Of a stretch of 51,245 nucleotides of DNA, positions 31,237 to 39,818 are shown one piece after another. A program made the position numbers and the translations under genes. The DNA is from CAZLAJ01 sp964644605 (GTDB lineage Bacteria > Patescibacteriota > Microgenomatia > UBA1406 > GWC2-37-13). Position 1 is the stretch's first letter. Each line of letters opens with the position of its first letter. The stretch is taken from contig CAZXWS010000034.1 of NCBI GenBank assembly GCA_964644605.1, positions 1 through 51,245 on the forward strand, written 5' to 3'. The notes beneath the pieces were generated by a model that ran no database searches, was not told the DNA's origin, and saw nothing but the letters and a program-made list of their open reading frames with translations.

Positions 31237-32157
31237 TTATAGGACGTAGATTAAGCCAATTACAATTGCCCCCCACAGAAAGATAGTGGCCATGAGCGGG
31301 ATGTCTGAAGTAATTATTCTTTCTGGAGCTTCTCCTTCTTCGCGTTCGTATAAAAGCTGCGCATACCGTGCAATGCCATAGACAACAAGCGGTACAGTAA
31401 TCATAAGCCAGCGTTTTGCTTCAAAGTTAGGAAACCAGTCGTGCAAAGGGTCAGAAAAAAAACTCGGAGTTGTTGGTGGTTTTTCAATATATGTATACAT
31501 CGCATACGCAATAAAAGTAGATGCGGCAAAAGTATAGGTCAAAAAGTCCAAAAAATGGGACTTGTAGTGATAAAGTGATTCGCGAGTTCCTTGTCCTTGT
31601 CTACGTAATTCTGCATGCCTTTTTACAGTAGCCATAAATAGTGATATGAAAAAAATAGTGAGTAACAGCCAGCTTGGAATATGGAATCCAGTAACTACCT
31701 CACCTGCGAATGTCCGTAACATGAACGAAAACGAAATGGCAAAAATATCAATAATCGGGTGTTTTTTTAAGTACAGAGAATAAAAAAAGTGCAGCAAAAT
31801 AAAAACAAGTGCGAGTAAAAAGAATGGGATTGAGAAAAATAAAGAAACGATCAAAGAAAAAAATGTCATCACAAACACAGTAAATGTCGCTTCAGCAATA
31901 GTTATTTTTCCTGATGCGATCGGGCGGTGCTTTTTTACCGGATGTTTTCGATCATAATGATAATCGATGATATCATTCAGAATATAAGAAGTAGACGATA
32001 ACAAACAGAACACAAAAAAACCATAAATGGTTTTACTTAATAAGCCTGAATCAAAGAGTTTGCCGGAGAAAATAATGGCCGTAAAAATGACAAGATTTTT
32101 GATCCATTGATTAACCCGGAAAGCCCTCGCATATATCTGGATTCTTTCTTTGGTCAT
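31237..32157 (-). CDS. UbiA-family prenyltransferase, decaprenyl-phosphate phosphoribosyltransferase-like
   Basis: From ATG 32157 this is a 306-residue protein with about eight membrane helices. The first Asp-rich motif is in SSTSYILNDIIDYHYDRKHPVKKHRPIASGKI; the KHPxKxxRPIASG segment is typical of phosphoribosyl transfer to decaprenyl phosphate. The product would be a lipid-linked pentose for surface glycan synthesis. TATAAT (32165-32170) ends 7 nt before this ATG, excluding a frame that opens 56 codons earlier and an ATG overlapping the -10 box. It diverges from a cupin gene. Confidence 0.82.
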   Translation of the reverse strand: MTKERIQIYARAFRVNQWIKNLVIFTAIIFSGKLFDSGLLSKTIYGFFVFCLLSSTSYILNDIIDYHYDRKHPVKKHRPIASGKITIAEATFTVFVMTFFSLIVSLFFSIPFFLLALVFILLHFFYSLYLKKHPIIDIFAISFSFMLRTFAGEVVTGFHIPSWLLLTIFFISLFMATVKRHAELRRQGQGTRESLYHYKSHFLDFLTYTFAASTFIAYAMYTYIEKPPTTPSFFSDPLHDWFPNFEAKRWLMITVPLVVYGIARYAQLLYEREEGEAPERIITSDIPLMATIFLWGAIVIGLIYVL

Positions 32158-32199
32158 CTCTTGCATTATACATGAAATTTTTGTATCATAGTATGTTAT

Positions 32200-32640
32200 A
32201 TGAAGAATGGTTTCGATTCGAGTAATTTTTCTGTTACTCCGCATGAAAAACGTGTCGAAAAACCATGGGGTTACGAAATAATTTATACTCCTGATGATGC
32301 TCCCGCGACAGGCAAAATACTTCATGTGAACGCCGGGAAAAGATTAAGCCTTCAATATCATGATGAAAAAATAGAGACACTATGTCTTATAAAAGGAGAA
32401 GGTATTATTACGCTGACCGATAATACAGGAAATGAAGTTGATGTTCCTATGAAAATGCATGGCGGGTATTATGTTGTGCCTGGTCAAGTGCACAGAGTAA
32501 CTGCAGTAACCGATATGGAATTTATCGAAGCCTCTACACCGGAAACAGGAAACACATTCCGTGTTCAGGATGATTCTAATCGCCCCACGGAAACTGAGGA
32601 AATGAGAAAGATGGAAAATAGAGGGTGGAGACAACGTTAA
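32200..32640 (+). CDS. Cupin protein, mannose-6-phosphate isomerase type II-like
   Basis: The 146-residue protein is one cupin barrel: VEKPWGYEIIYTPDD, GKRLSLQYHDEKIETLCLIK, then YYVVPGQVHRVTA. The KPWG start and histidine pattern (H..E, H) match the C-terminal domain of ManC-type bifunctional enzymes and stand-alone sugar-phosphate isomerase cupins. A role in sugar-phosphate metabolism is likely but exact chemistry is unknown. TATCAT (32184-32189) lies 10 nt upstream of the ATG; promoters of this gene and the divergent UbiA gene are packed into 42 bp. Confidence 0.78.
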   Translation: MKNGFDSSNFSVTPHEKRVEKPWGYEIIYTPDDAPATGKILHVNAGKRLSLQYHDEKIETLCLIKGEGIITLTDNTGNEVDVPMKMHGGYYVVPGQVHRVTAVTDMEFIEASTPETGNTFRVQDDSNRPTETEEMRKMENRGWRQR

Positions 32641-32670
32641 AAGTCAAAAATCAAAAGTCAAAAATAAAAA

Positions 32671-33975
32671 ATGAAGTTAACTTATAAAGAATCTTCTCAA
32701 CTTTTAGAAAGTGAGGTTGTAAAAACTGCATCGTCGCTTACTGCGTATGTTAAACATCTTCAAGAGGTTGCGAACGATTCACAGTATTCAGAACCAGAAA
32801 GTTCCATAAATTTACCTACAGACAAAGAGCTATACGAGAAAGTACTCGCAGTGAAAAAGGAAAAAGATACAGACCATATAAAATATTTTATTGATATTGG
32901 TATTGGCGGCTCTAACCTGGGTGCGAAAGCGGTGTACGATGCGTTTTACGGGTATTACGATTTGTTGCAGCCAAATCGCTATCCAAAAGGCATTTTTTTA
33001 GATACAGTGGATGAAGAAGTATTGGCGAAACTGGGAATGCTTATTGAAACAATTGAAAATAAAAACGAAATACTTATAAATGCCATCAGCAAATCAGGAT
33101 CAACAACAGAAACAATGGCTAATTTGGAAATGGTGCTTGCATTTTTAAAACATAAATTTGGCGAAGTGTATGACCGAGTAGTAGTGACAACTGATGAAGG
33201 ATCTAAGTTTTGGCAGCAGACACAAGAAAAAGGTATTACTGTGTTACCTATTCCAAAACAAGTGGGAGGCAGATACTCTGTATTCTCGCCTGTCGGCCTA
33301 TTCCCATTTCAGGCATTTTGGTTTAATGCAGAAGCACTGCGGGCAGGAGCGGCTTCAATGCGTGCTCACTGTTTACGGGAAGATGTCGAACAAAATCCCG
33401 CGGCACTCTCTGCGGCTATTCTATTTCTTTCTTTTAAAAACGGAAGATATATAAATGATAATTTTTACTTTTTACCGCAGCTTGAGACCATGGGTAAGTG
33501 GTATAGACAACTTATGGGTGAGAGTATTGGCAAAGAGCACGATAGTAATGGAAACACTGTACATACTGGTCTTACTCCAACTGTCTCAATCGGTTCGACA
33601 GATTTGCATTCAGTAGCGCAGCTTTATTTCGGCGGCCCGCCAAATAAAATAACAACATTTGTGTGGGGAGAGAATACAAAATATGATGCACAGATTGCAA
33701 CAGAAACTAATTTTAATTTAGTTCCTGCTATTGCCGGAAAACCAATTCATACTATCATGCAGGCAATATATGGGGGCGTAAAAACAGCGTATAAAAATGC
33801 GAAGCTGCCATTTATGGAAGTGGTGTTGGATACAGTGGATGAACAATCACTGGGTGAGTATATGCAATTTAAGATGATGGAGATGATGTATTTGGCGAAG
33901 CTTCTGAATGTAAATGCGTTTGATCAACCTCACGTAGAGCTTTATAAAATTGAAACAAAGAAGTTATTAAAGTAG
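32671..33975 (+). CDS. pgi: Glucose-6-phosphate isomerase
   Basis: The 434-residue enzyme interconverts glucose-6-phosphate and fructose-6-phosphate. Family blocks are DIGIGGSNLGAKAVYDAF, NAISKSGSTTETMANLEM with the sugar-phosphate-binding Ser/Thr run, GGRYSVFSPVGLFP, and the C-terminal VNAFDQPHVELYK. It is the short form common in Gram-positive bacteria. It starts 30 nt after the cupin gene within a CAAAAATCAAAAGTC repeat tract and has no evident promoter or Shine-Dalgarno of its own. Confidence 0.95.
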   Translation: MKLTYKESSQLLESEVVKTASSLTAYVKHLQEVANDSQYSEPESSINLPTDKELYEKVLAVKKEKDTDHIKYFIDIGIGGSNLGAKAVYDAFYGYYDLLQPNRYPKGIFLDTVDEEVLAKLGMLIETIENKNEILINAISKSGSTTETMANLEMVLAFLKHKFGEVYDRVVVTTDEGSKFWQQTQEKGITVLPIPKQVGGRYSVFSPVGLFPFQAFWFNAEALRAGAASMRAHCLREDVEQNPAALSAAILFLSFKNGRYINDNFYFLPQLETMGKWYRQLMGESIGKEHDSNGNTVHTGLTPTVSIGSTDLHSVAQLYFGGPPNKITTFVWGENTKYDAQIATETNFNLVPAIAGKPIHTIMQAIYGGVKTAYKNAKLPFMEVVLDTVDEQSLGEYMQFKMMEMMYLAKLLNVNAFDQPHVELYKIETKKLLK

Positions 33976-34110
33976 GTTAAAAGTTATACGTCTTCGCAGC
34001 TCGTATCGTAAAACGTCTGACGATAATCGACCTGCCCTCCAGTGCCTTACGATACACATACACGAAACTGTACAGTTAATCTCATCTATACGAGTTACGA
34101 ACCTGCATAG
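33976..34110. repeat. Degenerate GCAGCTCGTAT palindromic element
   Basis: GCAGCTCGTATCG (33996-34008) and, about 80 bp on, ATACGAGTTACGA (34088-34100) form a decayed version of the inverted-repeat element found between recA and recX. It lies downstream of pgi in a 237-bp gene-free gap shared with a GTAG palindrome. Confidence 0.45.
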
Positions 34111-34130
34111 GTAGTTTATGGCAGGCGGGA

Positions 34131-34186
34131 GCTTTGAAATTTGGATTTAATATAGTAAACATGGACAGGTCACGACCTGTCCCTAC
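34131..34186. repeat. Composite repeat: AAATCC word next to a GTAG palindrome
   Basis: GAAATTTGGATTTAATATAG is followed by ATGGACAGGTCACGACCTGT and CCCTAC (34161-34186). The same two parts, in reverse order and orientation, occur at 6669-6730 with the same linker words, so they seem to move or duplicate as one unit. Confidence 0.65.
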
Positions 34187-34212
34187 ACAAAACACGCAAG
34201 ATTTTTAAAAAA

Positions 34213-35508
34213 TTAAATGAGTTGACTCACTTGCCTACCAAGTTTTACAGCGTAGTTGGTGCCGCGTTCGAAAGGATAAGTCATATCGAGGTTTGCTACA
34301 TAAAAGTTTTCAACGGGGGTTGTGAAGGAGGGTCTGTTATTGACGTATTCTTTACTCCATATCGGTTGCGCAAACGGAGCTTTAAATATCCATGATTTTT
34401 CAACTTTTAGTTTACGATTCACAATTTTTTCTAAATAGGGTTGATAGTACTCGAGCACTTCTTTATCAGATAACTTAAGCCGTGAGTCATCGCCAGGTAA
34501 GTAGTTTGCGATGTAAGCTAGGTGTTTCCCACCATAATATTTTTTGTCAATAAAGTTTGTGTGTTGTCCGACAAACATCATAGGTAACTGAGGATCATTA
34601 ATGTTAAGCCAGTACGTTTTCTCAAGGATAGGATCTTTCGTCTGAACAATTAAGACTAATGCATGTAAATACTCAATCTTTTTTAATTTATCACTGTACT
34701 CTTTGGGGAATATACTCTCCCCTACTTTCACAAGAACTGGTGTTGGGAGTGTGGAAATAACTGCGTCGTACTCTTCCTGTATGCTCTGATTATTCGAATA
34801 ATCAGAGCGCTCAATCTGAAACATATTATTTTTTCGTTTTAAGTTTTTAATTTCAGTTCCTTTGTGAATGGTAACGCCGTTTTTTAGATCAAGTGCTTCA
34901 AGGAACTCAACGAATGATTGAAAACCGCCAGAAACGTATCCTAATTGTTTGGAACGAGTATGGAAGCGAGCCCATAAAAAAGATGTAGTGATTTTTTCCG
35001 CATCTTCTCCGAACTTTTTCCGAAAGAGTTCCGCCATGAATACTTCCCACATCTGGTTACCCATAAATTTACGAATAAATTCTTCGGCAGTATATCGTTC
35101 ATATATTCCAAGTGAAGGCAGATACTTAAAGAGAGCTATGAAAAAACCAGCGCGAAGTTTATCTGGCAGACTCAGTAACGGAAAACGAAGAAAACCGAGC
35201 GGGGAATCGACGGGAATTATGCGGTAATTGTTGTTTTTATCTGGGTATAGAGAATCTGTGTGTGATGAAGTAAAAAAAATTTTGTTAAATCCGATTTCTT
35301 TAGAAAATTCAATAATTTCATGATCCGACTCAAATAAATGGTGGTATGCCCGCTCAAGTGGCCACTGCCAATCTTTTTCTTTAAATCCCACAGCTAACCC
35401 ACCCAATACTTTTTCTTTTTCATATATAGTCACTGCATGTCCTTTTTTTTGCAGTTCATATGCAGCAGTGAGGCCGGTATAACCACCGCCCAAGATTGCA
35501 ATGTTCAT
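34213..35508 (-). CDS. FAD-dependent amine-oxidase-type oxidoreductase
   Basis: The 431-residue protein starts with a Rossmann FAD-binding motif (NIAILGGGYTGLTAAYELQKKG, then YEKEKVLGGLA) and resembles protoporphyrinogen-oxidase/UDP-galactopyranose-mutase-like flavoproteins (YHHLFESDHEII, GGFQSFVEFLEAL, the final TYPFERGTNYAVKLGR). A role in surface-sugar or isoprenoid chemistry is plausible but not shown. Its ATG overlaps the stop codon of the upstream PerM gene (TAATG), so the two are translationally coupled. There is no signal peptide. Confidence 0.8.
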   Translation of the reverse strand: MNIAILGGGYTGLTAAYELQKKGHAVTIYEKEKVLGGLAVGFKEKDWQWPLERAYHHLFESDHEIIEFSKEIGFNKIFFTSSHTDSLYPDKNNNYRIIPVDSPLGFLRFPLLSLPDKLRAGFFIALFKYLPSLGIYERYTAEEFIRKFMGNQMWEVFMAELFRKKFGEDAEKITTSFLWARFHTRSKQLGYVSGGFQSFVEFLEALDLKNGVTIHKGTEIKNLKRKNNMFQIERSDYSNNQSIQEEYDAVISTLPTPVLVKVGESIFPKEYSDKLKKIEYLHALVLIVQTKDPILEKTYWLNINDPQLPMMFVGQHTNFIDKKYYGGKHLAYIANYLPGDDSRLKLSDKEVLEYYQPYLEKIVNRKLKVEKSWIFKAPFAQPIWSKEYVNNRPSFTTPVENFYVANLDMTYPFERGTNYAVKLGRQVSQLI

Positions 35509-36497
35509 TATTGTAATTTTTCTGTGAGTCTGCGGTCACGTAATACTTCGAGCAATATCGACTCAACAAATAAGAATGCGGGAATAGCCAATAATAATCC
35601 GAGTACGCCACCGATTTTTCCACCAATAACAAGCACAATAAGCGTAATAATAGGGTTAAGTCCCACTGCATGGCGCATGATGACAGGCACAATCAAATTA
35701 TTTTCCAGCTGCTGTACGAGAAACGCGACAGCGAGAGCAGTAACACCGGTGTAATTAGAGATTGAAATACCAATGAGAAACGCGGGTAATGCCGCGATCG
35801 TTGGACCAATATTTGGCACGACTTCTAGCAGTCCAGCCAACACTGCCAAAGGTAATGCATACTTAATGCCAATAAGTGAAAATCCAATAAAGTTAAGGAG
35901 TCCGACAACTGTCATTAAAGTCAATTCCCCCCAAAACCAAGAAGAAAGTCGGACTGTCACATGTTCAAAGACAGCAGTAAAGCGCTGCATTGTGTGTTTT
36001 GGGACATAAATGGTAATAAAGTCGATAATTTCTTTTTCTTCGAGCAAGAAGTAAAAGCCAAAAAAAAGCGTGGAAACAATAAAAAGAGCGTTTGTGAAAA
36101 ATGATGTGGCAAACTTAAGTACTTGATTTGTTGCATCAGGAAGATATTGTCCAAGACTGAGACCCGAAACCAGGAAACTTAAGCGCGGGTCAAGTTTTTG
36201 AATAATTACGGGGAAACTCGTGATAAATGCTGAGGTTTCTTCGATGATTGGCGGAATGATGATAGAAAATAATGCAATGACAATAAACAAGAATGCTGCG
36301 TATGTAATAGCGACTGCTACTCCATGGGAAAGTTTTTTTTCTTTTAGTTTCATAACTAAAGGTCGTAATGCACTCATAAGAATAAATGCAATAAGCAGAG
36401 AGAAAATCAGGTCTCGTATTTCCCATACAAATCGGATACCTAATAAAAACAAAACAGTAAAGACAATGGTTTTATAAGATATCTCTATACGTTGCAT
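35508..36497 (-). CDS. AI-2E/PerM family membrane transporter
   Basis: The 329-residue protein has about seven to eight hydrophobic helices with the family layout: an N-terminal pair (IRFVWEIRDLIFSLLIAFIL), a soluble middle segment, and the conserved GLLEVVPNIGPTIAALPAFL followed by NNLIVPVIMRHAVGLNPI. Members include the AI-2 exporter and Na+/H+ antiporters, so the substrate is open. -10 TATAAT (36503-36508) is 5 nt from the ATG, in the 17-nt gap after comFC. The stop overlaps the next gene's ATG. Confidence 0.9.
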   Translation of the reverse strand: MQRIEISYKTIVFTVLFLLGIRFVWEIRDLIFSLLIAFILMSALRPLVMKLKEKKLSHGVAVAITYAAFLFIVIALFSIIIPPIIEETSAFITSFPVIIQKLDPRLSFLVSGLSLGQYLPDATNQVLKFATSFFTNALFIVSTLFFGFYFLLEEKEIIDFITIYVPKHTMQRFTAVFEHVTVRLSSWFWGELTLMTVVGLLNFIGFSLIGIKYALPLAVLAGLLEVVPNIGPTIAALPAFLIGISISNYTGVTALAVAFLVQQLENNLIVPVIMRHAVGLNPIITLIVLVIGGKIGGVLGLLLAIPAFLFVESILLEVLRDRRLTEKLQ

Positions 36498-36514
36498 ACT
36501 TCATTATAGCAAAT

Positions 36515-37186
36515 TTAACCATGTGCCAGCGTGAGTGCAAACACATGCCTCACGCCGTGGCTTTTTAATACATGTGCAGCCTCTTTTAACGTGGAGCCAC
36601 TTGTCAAAACATCATCAACCACAATGACTGTCTGCGGGACATATGAGTTCTCAAGAATTTCAAACGCGTTTCTCATATTTGCCACTCGATCTTCTGGTTT
36701 TGTAAGTTGTGCTTGGGCTTTTGTTTCTTTAACTCTCGTCAGTAACTGTGTAAGAGACAGATGAAAGTATGTCGCAAAGTAATCGGCAATAAAATTTGCC
36801 TGGTTAAAACCTCGTTCTTTTTGGCGAAGCGGATGAAGCGGAATCGGGTTGAGATATGCGCTTTTGGGAATGTATATTTTTTGCAGCATACAGGGGAGAA
36901 TAACTTGCTTGAGTTCTGTAAAAATTTTATGCGCTGAACGGTATTTGAAATTTTTGATTAGTTTTCGGAAAAGTGGGTTGTACTGAAATACACTTTGAGC
37001 GCCATCAAGACCGAGTTGTCTCCGGCAGTTGGGATGGGTAAATCCATACATACTACGTTTATAGCAGTAAGGACATACGTCGTGTTCGCGGTACTGTAAT
37101 TTTTTTTCGCAGTGCAAACAAATATAGGCGCCAATACAACCGCAGCCGAGACAAAATTTGGGGAAGAGTATATCCTCCAAAAACAT
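36515..37186 (-). CDS. comFC: ComFC/GntX-type phosphoribosyltransferase-fold competence protein
   Basis: This 223-residue protein has two N-terminal zinc knuckles (C12, C15, C23, C26 and C38, C41, C54) and a phosphoribosyltransferase fold: PIPLHPLRQKERGFNQANFI and the PRPP-loop-like VIVVDDVLTSGSTLKEAA. ComFC is needed for DNA uptake or handling of imported single strands. dprA, comM and recA in the window support a transformation role. TATCAT (37193-37198) is 6 nt from the ATG. It diverges from thioredoxin. Confidence 0.92.
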   Translation of the reverse strand: MFLEDILFPKFCLGCGCIGAYICLHCEKKLQYREHDVCPYCYKRSMYGFTHPNCRRQLGLDGAQSVFQYNPLFRKLIKNFKYRSAHKIFTELKQVILPCMLQKIYIPKSAYLNPIPLHPLRQKERGFNQANFIADYFATYFHLSLTQLLTRVKETKAQAQLTKPEDRVANMRNAFEILENSYVPQTVIVVDDVLTSGSTLKEAAHVLKSHGVRHVFALTLAHG

Positions 37187-37252
37187 AGATTCATGATAGC
37201 ATACACAATTGAAATTGAAAAAATAAAACTACTCATGTAAGATAATAGAACT

Positions 37253-37576
37253 ATGGCAGTACCACATGTTTCACAAACCGATTATCAAAAAGAAGTTCTC
37301 GAACACAAAGGTGTTGTGTTAGTTGATTTTTATGCCGAATGGTGCGGGCCATGCAAATTTACAGCCCCTATAATTGAGGAGCTAGCTAACGAAATGAAAG
37401 ATGTAAAGTTTGTGAAAGTTGATGTTGATCAGAATCAAGAACTGGCAACTCAGTATCAAATATTCTCGATACCGACATTCATTATTTTTAAAGACGGCAA
37501 ACAAGTAACACAGTTTGTTGGTGCACAAGGCAAGGAAGGTTTTGTTGACGAACTGCATAAAGTAACTACTGCGTAA
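37253..37576 (+). CDS. trxA: Thioredoxin
   Basis: The 107-residue protein is a complete thioredoxin with VVLVDFYAEWCGPCKF (W30-C34 active site), the conserved cis-proline segment FSIPTFIIFKDG and no signal peptide, so it acts in the cytoplasm as a disulfide reductant. -10 GATAAT (37241-37246) is exactly 6 nt from the ATG, with no Shine-Dalgarno. dprA follows 37 nt downstream. Confidence 0.96.
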   Translation: MAVPHVSQTDYQKEVLEHKGVVLVDFYAEWCGPCKFTAPIIEELANEMKDVKFVKVDVDQNQELATQYQIFSIPTFIIFKDGKQVTQFVGAQGKEGFVDELHKVTTA

Positions 37577-37613
37577 AAAACAATTTGCAACTTACTTTTG
37601 TTTATGATTCACT

Positions 37614-38708
37614 GTGTACATGGACACTGAAGATGCCTATTATCTTGCATTTTCTTACTGTTTGGGAATCGGACCGCAGCGTTTTTCTACGCTTTTGAAT
37701 GTATTTGAAACAGCAGAAAAGGCATATACCGCCCCACTTGGAGAGCTGCAACAGGCAATAGGTGTAGATCCGGCTCTAAAACTGGACAAGTTTCGACGCT
37801 CGTTTTCAATTGAACAAACACAGAGTGATATTGAGCAGAAACATATACACGTAATAAGCCGACGCTCTCCTCTATTCCCGGCACAACTTCGCGAATTACC
37901 TGATGCCCCTATATGTATATATATAAAAGGCAAAAAGGAAGACATAAATTTTTCAAAAAAATCGTTCTTTGGAATTGTGGGGACACGGAGGCCTTCATGG
38001 TATGGTCAACAGATTTCCCGCAGATTCTCCGCACTATTAACGCAGGCTGGCTTTTGTATTGTTTCGGGAATGGCTCTCGGTGTGGACACCGTGGCTCACC
38101 AAGCTGCTCTGGAAAACGGAGGCAAAACGATTGCTATTCTCGGGTGTGGAGTAGATATTATTTATCCCCCGCAAAATACAAAGTTATATGAACAAATTGT
38201 GAGTGGGGGAGGAGTGGTGATTTCTGAGTTTCCACCTGGGCAAACAGTACTGAAAGGTTTGTTTGTTGCACGTAATCGGTTAATAAGCGGTTTATCTGCG
38301 GGAATTATGGTGGTTGAAGGATTAAAAAACTCTGGTGCATTAATTACTGCCCGCTACGCTGCAGAGCAGGGGAAAGATGTGTTTGCGCCACCGGTACCGT
38401 TAACCTCACCGTTAAGTGAAGCACCAAACATATTACTGAAGCAAGGAGCGAAGCTGGTAACTGGAGTAGAGGATATACTGGAGGAGTATGGTATACAGTC
38501 GCGACCTGTACTCAAAAATATTGTAGACGGATTAAGTGCTGAAGAGCAGAACATTGTGAGAAATATCCAGGAGGAACCACTGATTGTAGACGAGATTGCG
38601 ATCAGGTTACAAGAGCCAGTGACATCCGTCCTCAACACGCTTTCAGTGCTTGAAATTAGCGGCGTGGTGAAGAAAAATATGGAAGGGAAGTATGAATTAG
38701 CACTCTAA
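37614..38708 (+). CDS. dprA: DNA processing protein DprA
   Basis: The 364-residue protein has an N-terminal helical domain, the Rossmann-like core FGIVGTRRPSWYGQQIS, IVSGMALGVDTVAHQAAL and ILGCGVDIIYPPQN, the RNRLISGLSAGIMVVEG block, and a C-terminal winged helix (about 300-364). DprA protects incoming single-stranded DNA and loads RecA. A TATGAT box (37603-37608) lies 5 nt from GTG 37614 and 11 nt from ATG 37620; the spacing seen in other genes slightly favours the GTG start, and the difference is two residues. Confidence 0.95.
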   Translation: MYMDTEDAYYLAFSYCLGIGPQRFSTLLNVFETAEKAYTAPLGELQQAIGVDPALKLDKFRRSFSIEQTQSDIEQKHIHVISRRSPLFPAQLRELPDAPICIYIKGKKEDINFSKKSFFGIVGTRRPSWYGQQISRRFSALLTQAGFCIVSGMALGVDTVAHQAALENGGKTIAILGCGVDIIYPPQNTKLYEQIVSGGGVVISEFPPGQTVLKGLFVARNRLISGLSAGIMVVEGLKNSGALITARYAAEQGKDVFAPPVPLTSPLSEAPNILLKQGAKLVTGVEDILEEYGIQSRPVLKNIVDGLSAEEQNIVRNIQEEPLIVDEIAIRLQEPVTSVLNTLSVLEISGVVKKNMEGKYELAL

Positions 38709-38725
38709 TCTGGTAAAATAGCACT

Positions 38726-39592
38726 ATGAAAGAAGGAACAGTATTATTAATCGGGCGTCCGAATGTAGGCAAATCGACATTTGTCAATAATCTTATTGGG
38801 CAAAAAGTGGCTATCACTTCACCGAAGCCGCAAACCACGCGCATGCCTATTCAGGCTTTATATGAGGATGAACGCGGAAAAATTATATTTACTGATACGC
38901 CGGGGATTATGGGGAAAGTAGAGGACACGATATCTAAGCAAATAAATACCCAGACGCTTCGTATGTTGAATAAAGAAACAGACCTCGTGATTTATATGGT
39001 GGATCATACGCGAAAGCGTGATTTTGAAGAGGCACGTGTGTTGGGGCTGGTACGAAAGATCGAAAAGCCAAAAATACTGGTGATTAATAAAATCGATTTA
39101 CAAGAAAAATCTTTTCTTCCGCAGTATAAATTTTTAGAGGATGAATTCCCCATAGTTTTTGAGATATCTGCACTCGCACATAAGAATTTTAAGTTACTTT
39201 TGGATAAGATTTTTGAGATGTTACCGCAAAAATCGGAGTCATCACTCTACACCGAAGGGACATATCCGCTTTTAAATATGGACGCCAAGACATTTATTGG
39301 TGAGCTGATTCGGGAAAAAGTATTTTTAAATATGGGTGAGGAAATACCCTATACGACAACAGCCATTGTGGATGAAATTACAGAACGTAATAAAGAGTTA
39401 ACCTATATTAAAGCACGCATTCTGACAACGCTTGATAGATATAAAGCGATGATTATTGGGGCAAACGGAAGGAAAATAAAAGAGCTAGGAAATATGGCTC
39501 GTAAAGAAATCGCGCTAGCGACTGGTAAAAAAATATATCTTGATCTGACAGTGGAAACAGATCCGCACTGGCAGGAAGTGCTATATAAGTGA
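38726..39592 (+). CDS. era: GTPase Era
   Basis: This 288-residue protein has the Era GTPase domain (G1 GRPNVGKST near residue 9, G3 DTPG, G4 NKID) and a C-terminal KH domain with IIGANGRKIKELGNMARKEI. Era binds the 3' end of 16S rRNA during 30S assembly. -10 TAAAAT (38714-38719) is exactly 6 nt from the ATG, and its upstream end overlaps the region just after the dprA stop. Length is normal. Confidence 0.96.
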   Translation: MKEGTVLLIGRPNVGKSTFVNNLIGQKVAITSPKPQTTRMPIQALYEDERGKIIFTDTPGIMGKVEDTISKQINTQTLRMLNKETDLVIYMVDHTRKRDFEEARVLGLVRKIEKPKILVINKIDLQEKSFLPQYKFLEDEFPIVFEISALAHKNFKLLLDKIFEMLPQKSESSLYTEGTYPLLNMDAKTFIGELIREKVFLNMGEEIPYTTTAIVDEITERNKELTYIKARILTTLDRYKAMIIGANGRKIKELGNMARKEIALATGKKIYLDLTVETDPHWQEVLYK

Positions 39593-39710
39593 GGATACGG
39601 ATTATCACAGATTTATACGCTATTTCAACCTCCAATTAAACTCTCATAACTCATATTCGACGCGCACGGATACACACGGATTCACAGATTAAATAAATAG
39701 TTAGTTATTT

Positions 39711-39738
39711 GTAGGGACAGGTCGCGACCTGTCCCTAC
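39711..39738. repeat. Perfect 28-bp GTAG palindrome (family A)
   Basis: Identical to the copy at 4717-4744. It lies in the 223-bp gap between era and the convergent O-antigen-ligase-like gene, together with ACGGATACACACGGATT words (39666-39682) and two other repeat types. Confidence 0.88.
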
Positions 39739-39750
39739 TCATACAAGCAT

Positions 39751-39778
39751 GTAGAGGCGTATTGCAATACACCACTAC
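39751..39778. repeat. Second 28-bp palindrome with GTAG/CTAC ends (family B)
   Basis: GTAGAGGCGTATTG is followed by CAATACACCACTAC, its reverse complement apart from two positions. Length, ends and symmetry match family A although the interior is unrelated. It lies 12 bp from a family A copy. Confidence 0.65.
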
Positions 39779-39786
39779 ATATTTTT

Positions 39787-39818
39787 ATTCGTAATTCGGC
39801 ATTTGTAATTCGTAATTA
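39787..39818. repeat. AATTACGAAT repeat, intergenic copy
   Basis: ATTCGTAATTCGGCATTTGT, then AATTCGTAATTA. Its reverse complement matches the 32-bp segment inside the flavin reductase gene at 16552-16583. Confidence 0.6.

Noticed and set aside
32158..32325. 56-codon N-terminal extension of the UbiA-type gene
   Set aside because: It would include the TATAAT box and overlap the divergent cupin gene; the family alignment begins near the chosen ATG.
4644..39778. CRISPR array
   Set aside because: The GTAG palindromes are dispersed singly through the window, not arranged with regular spacers, and no cas gene is present.
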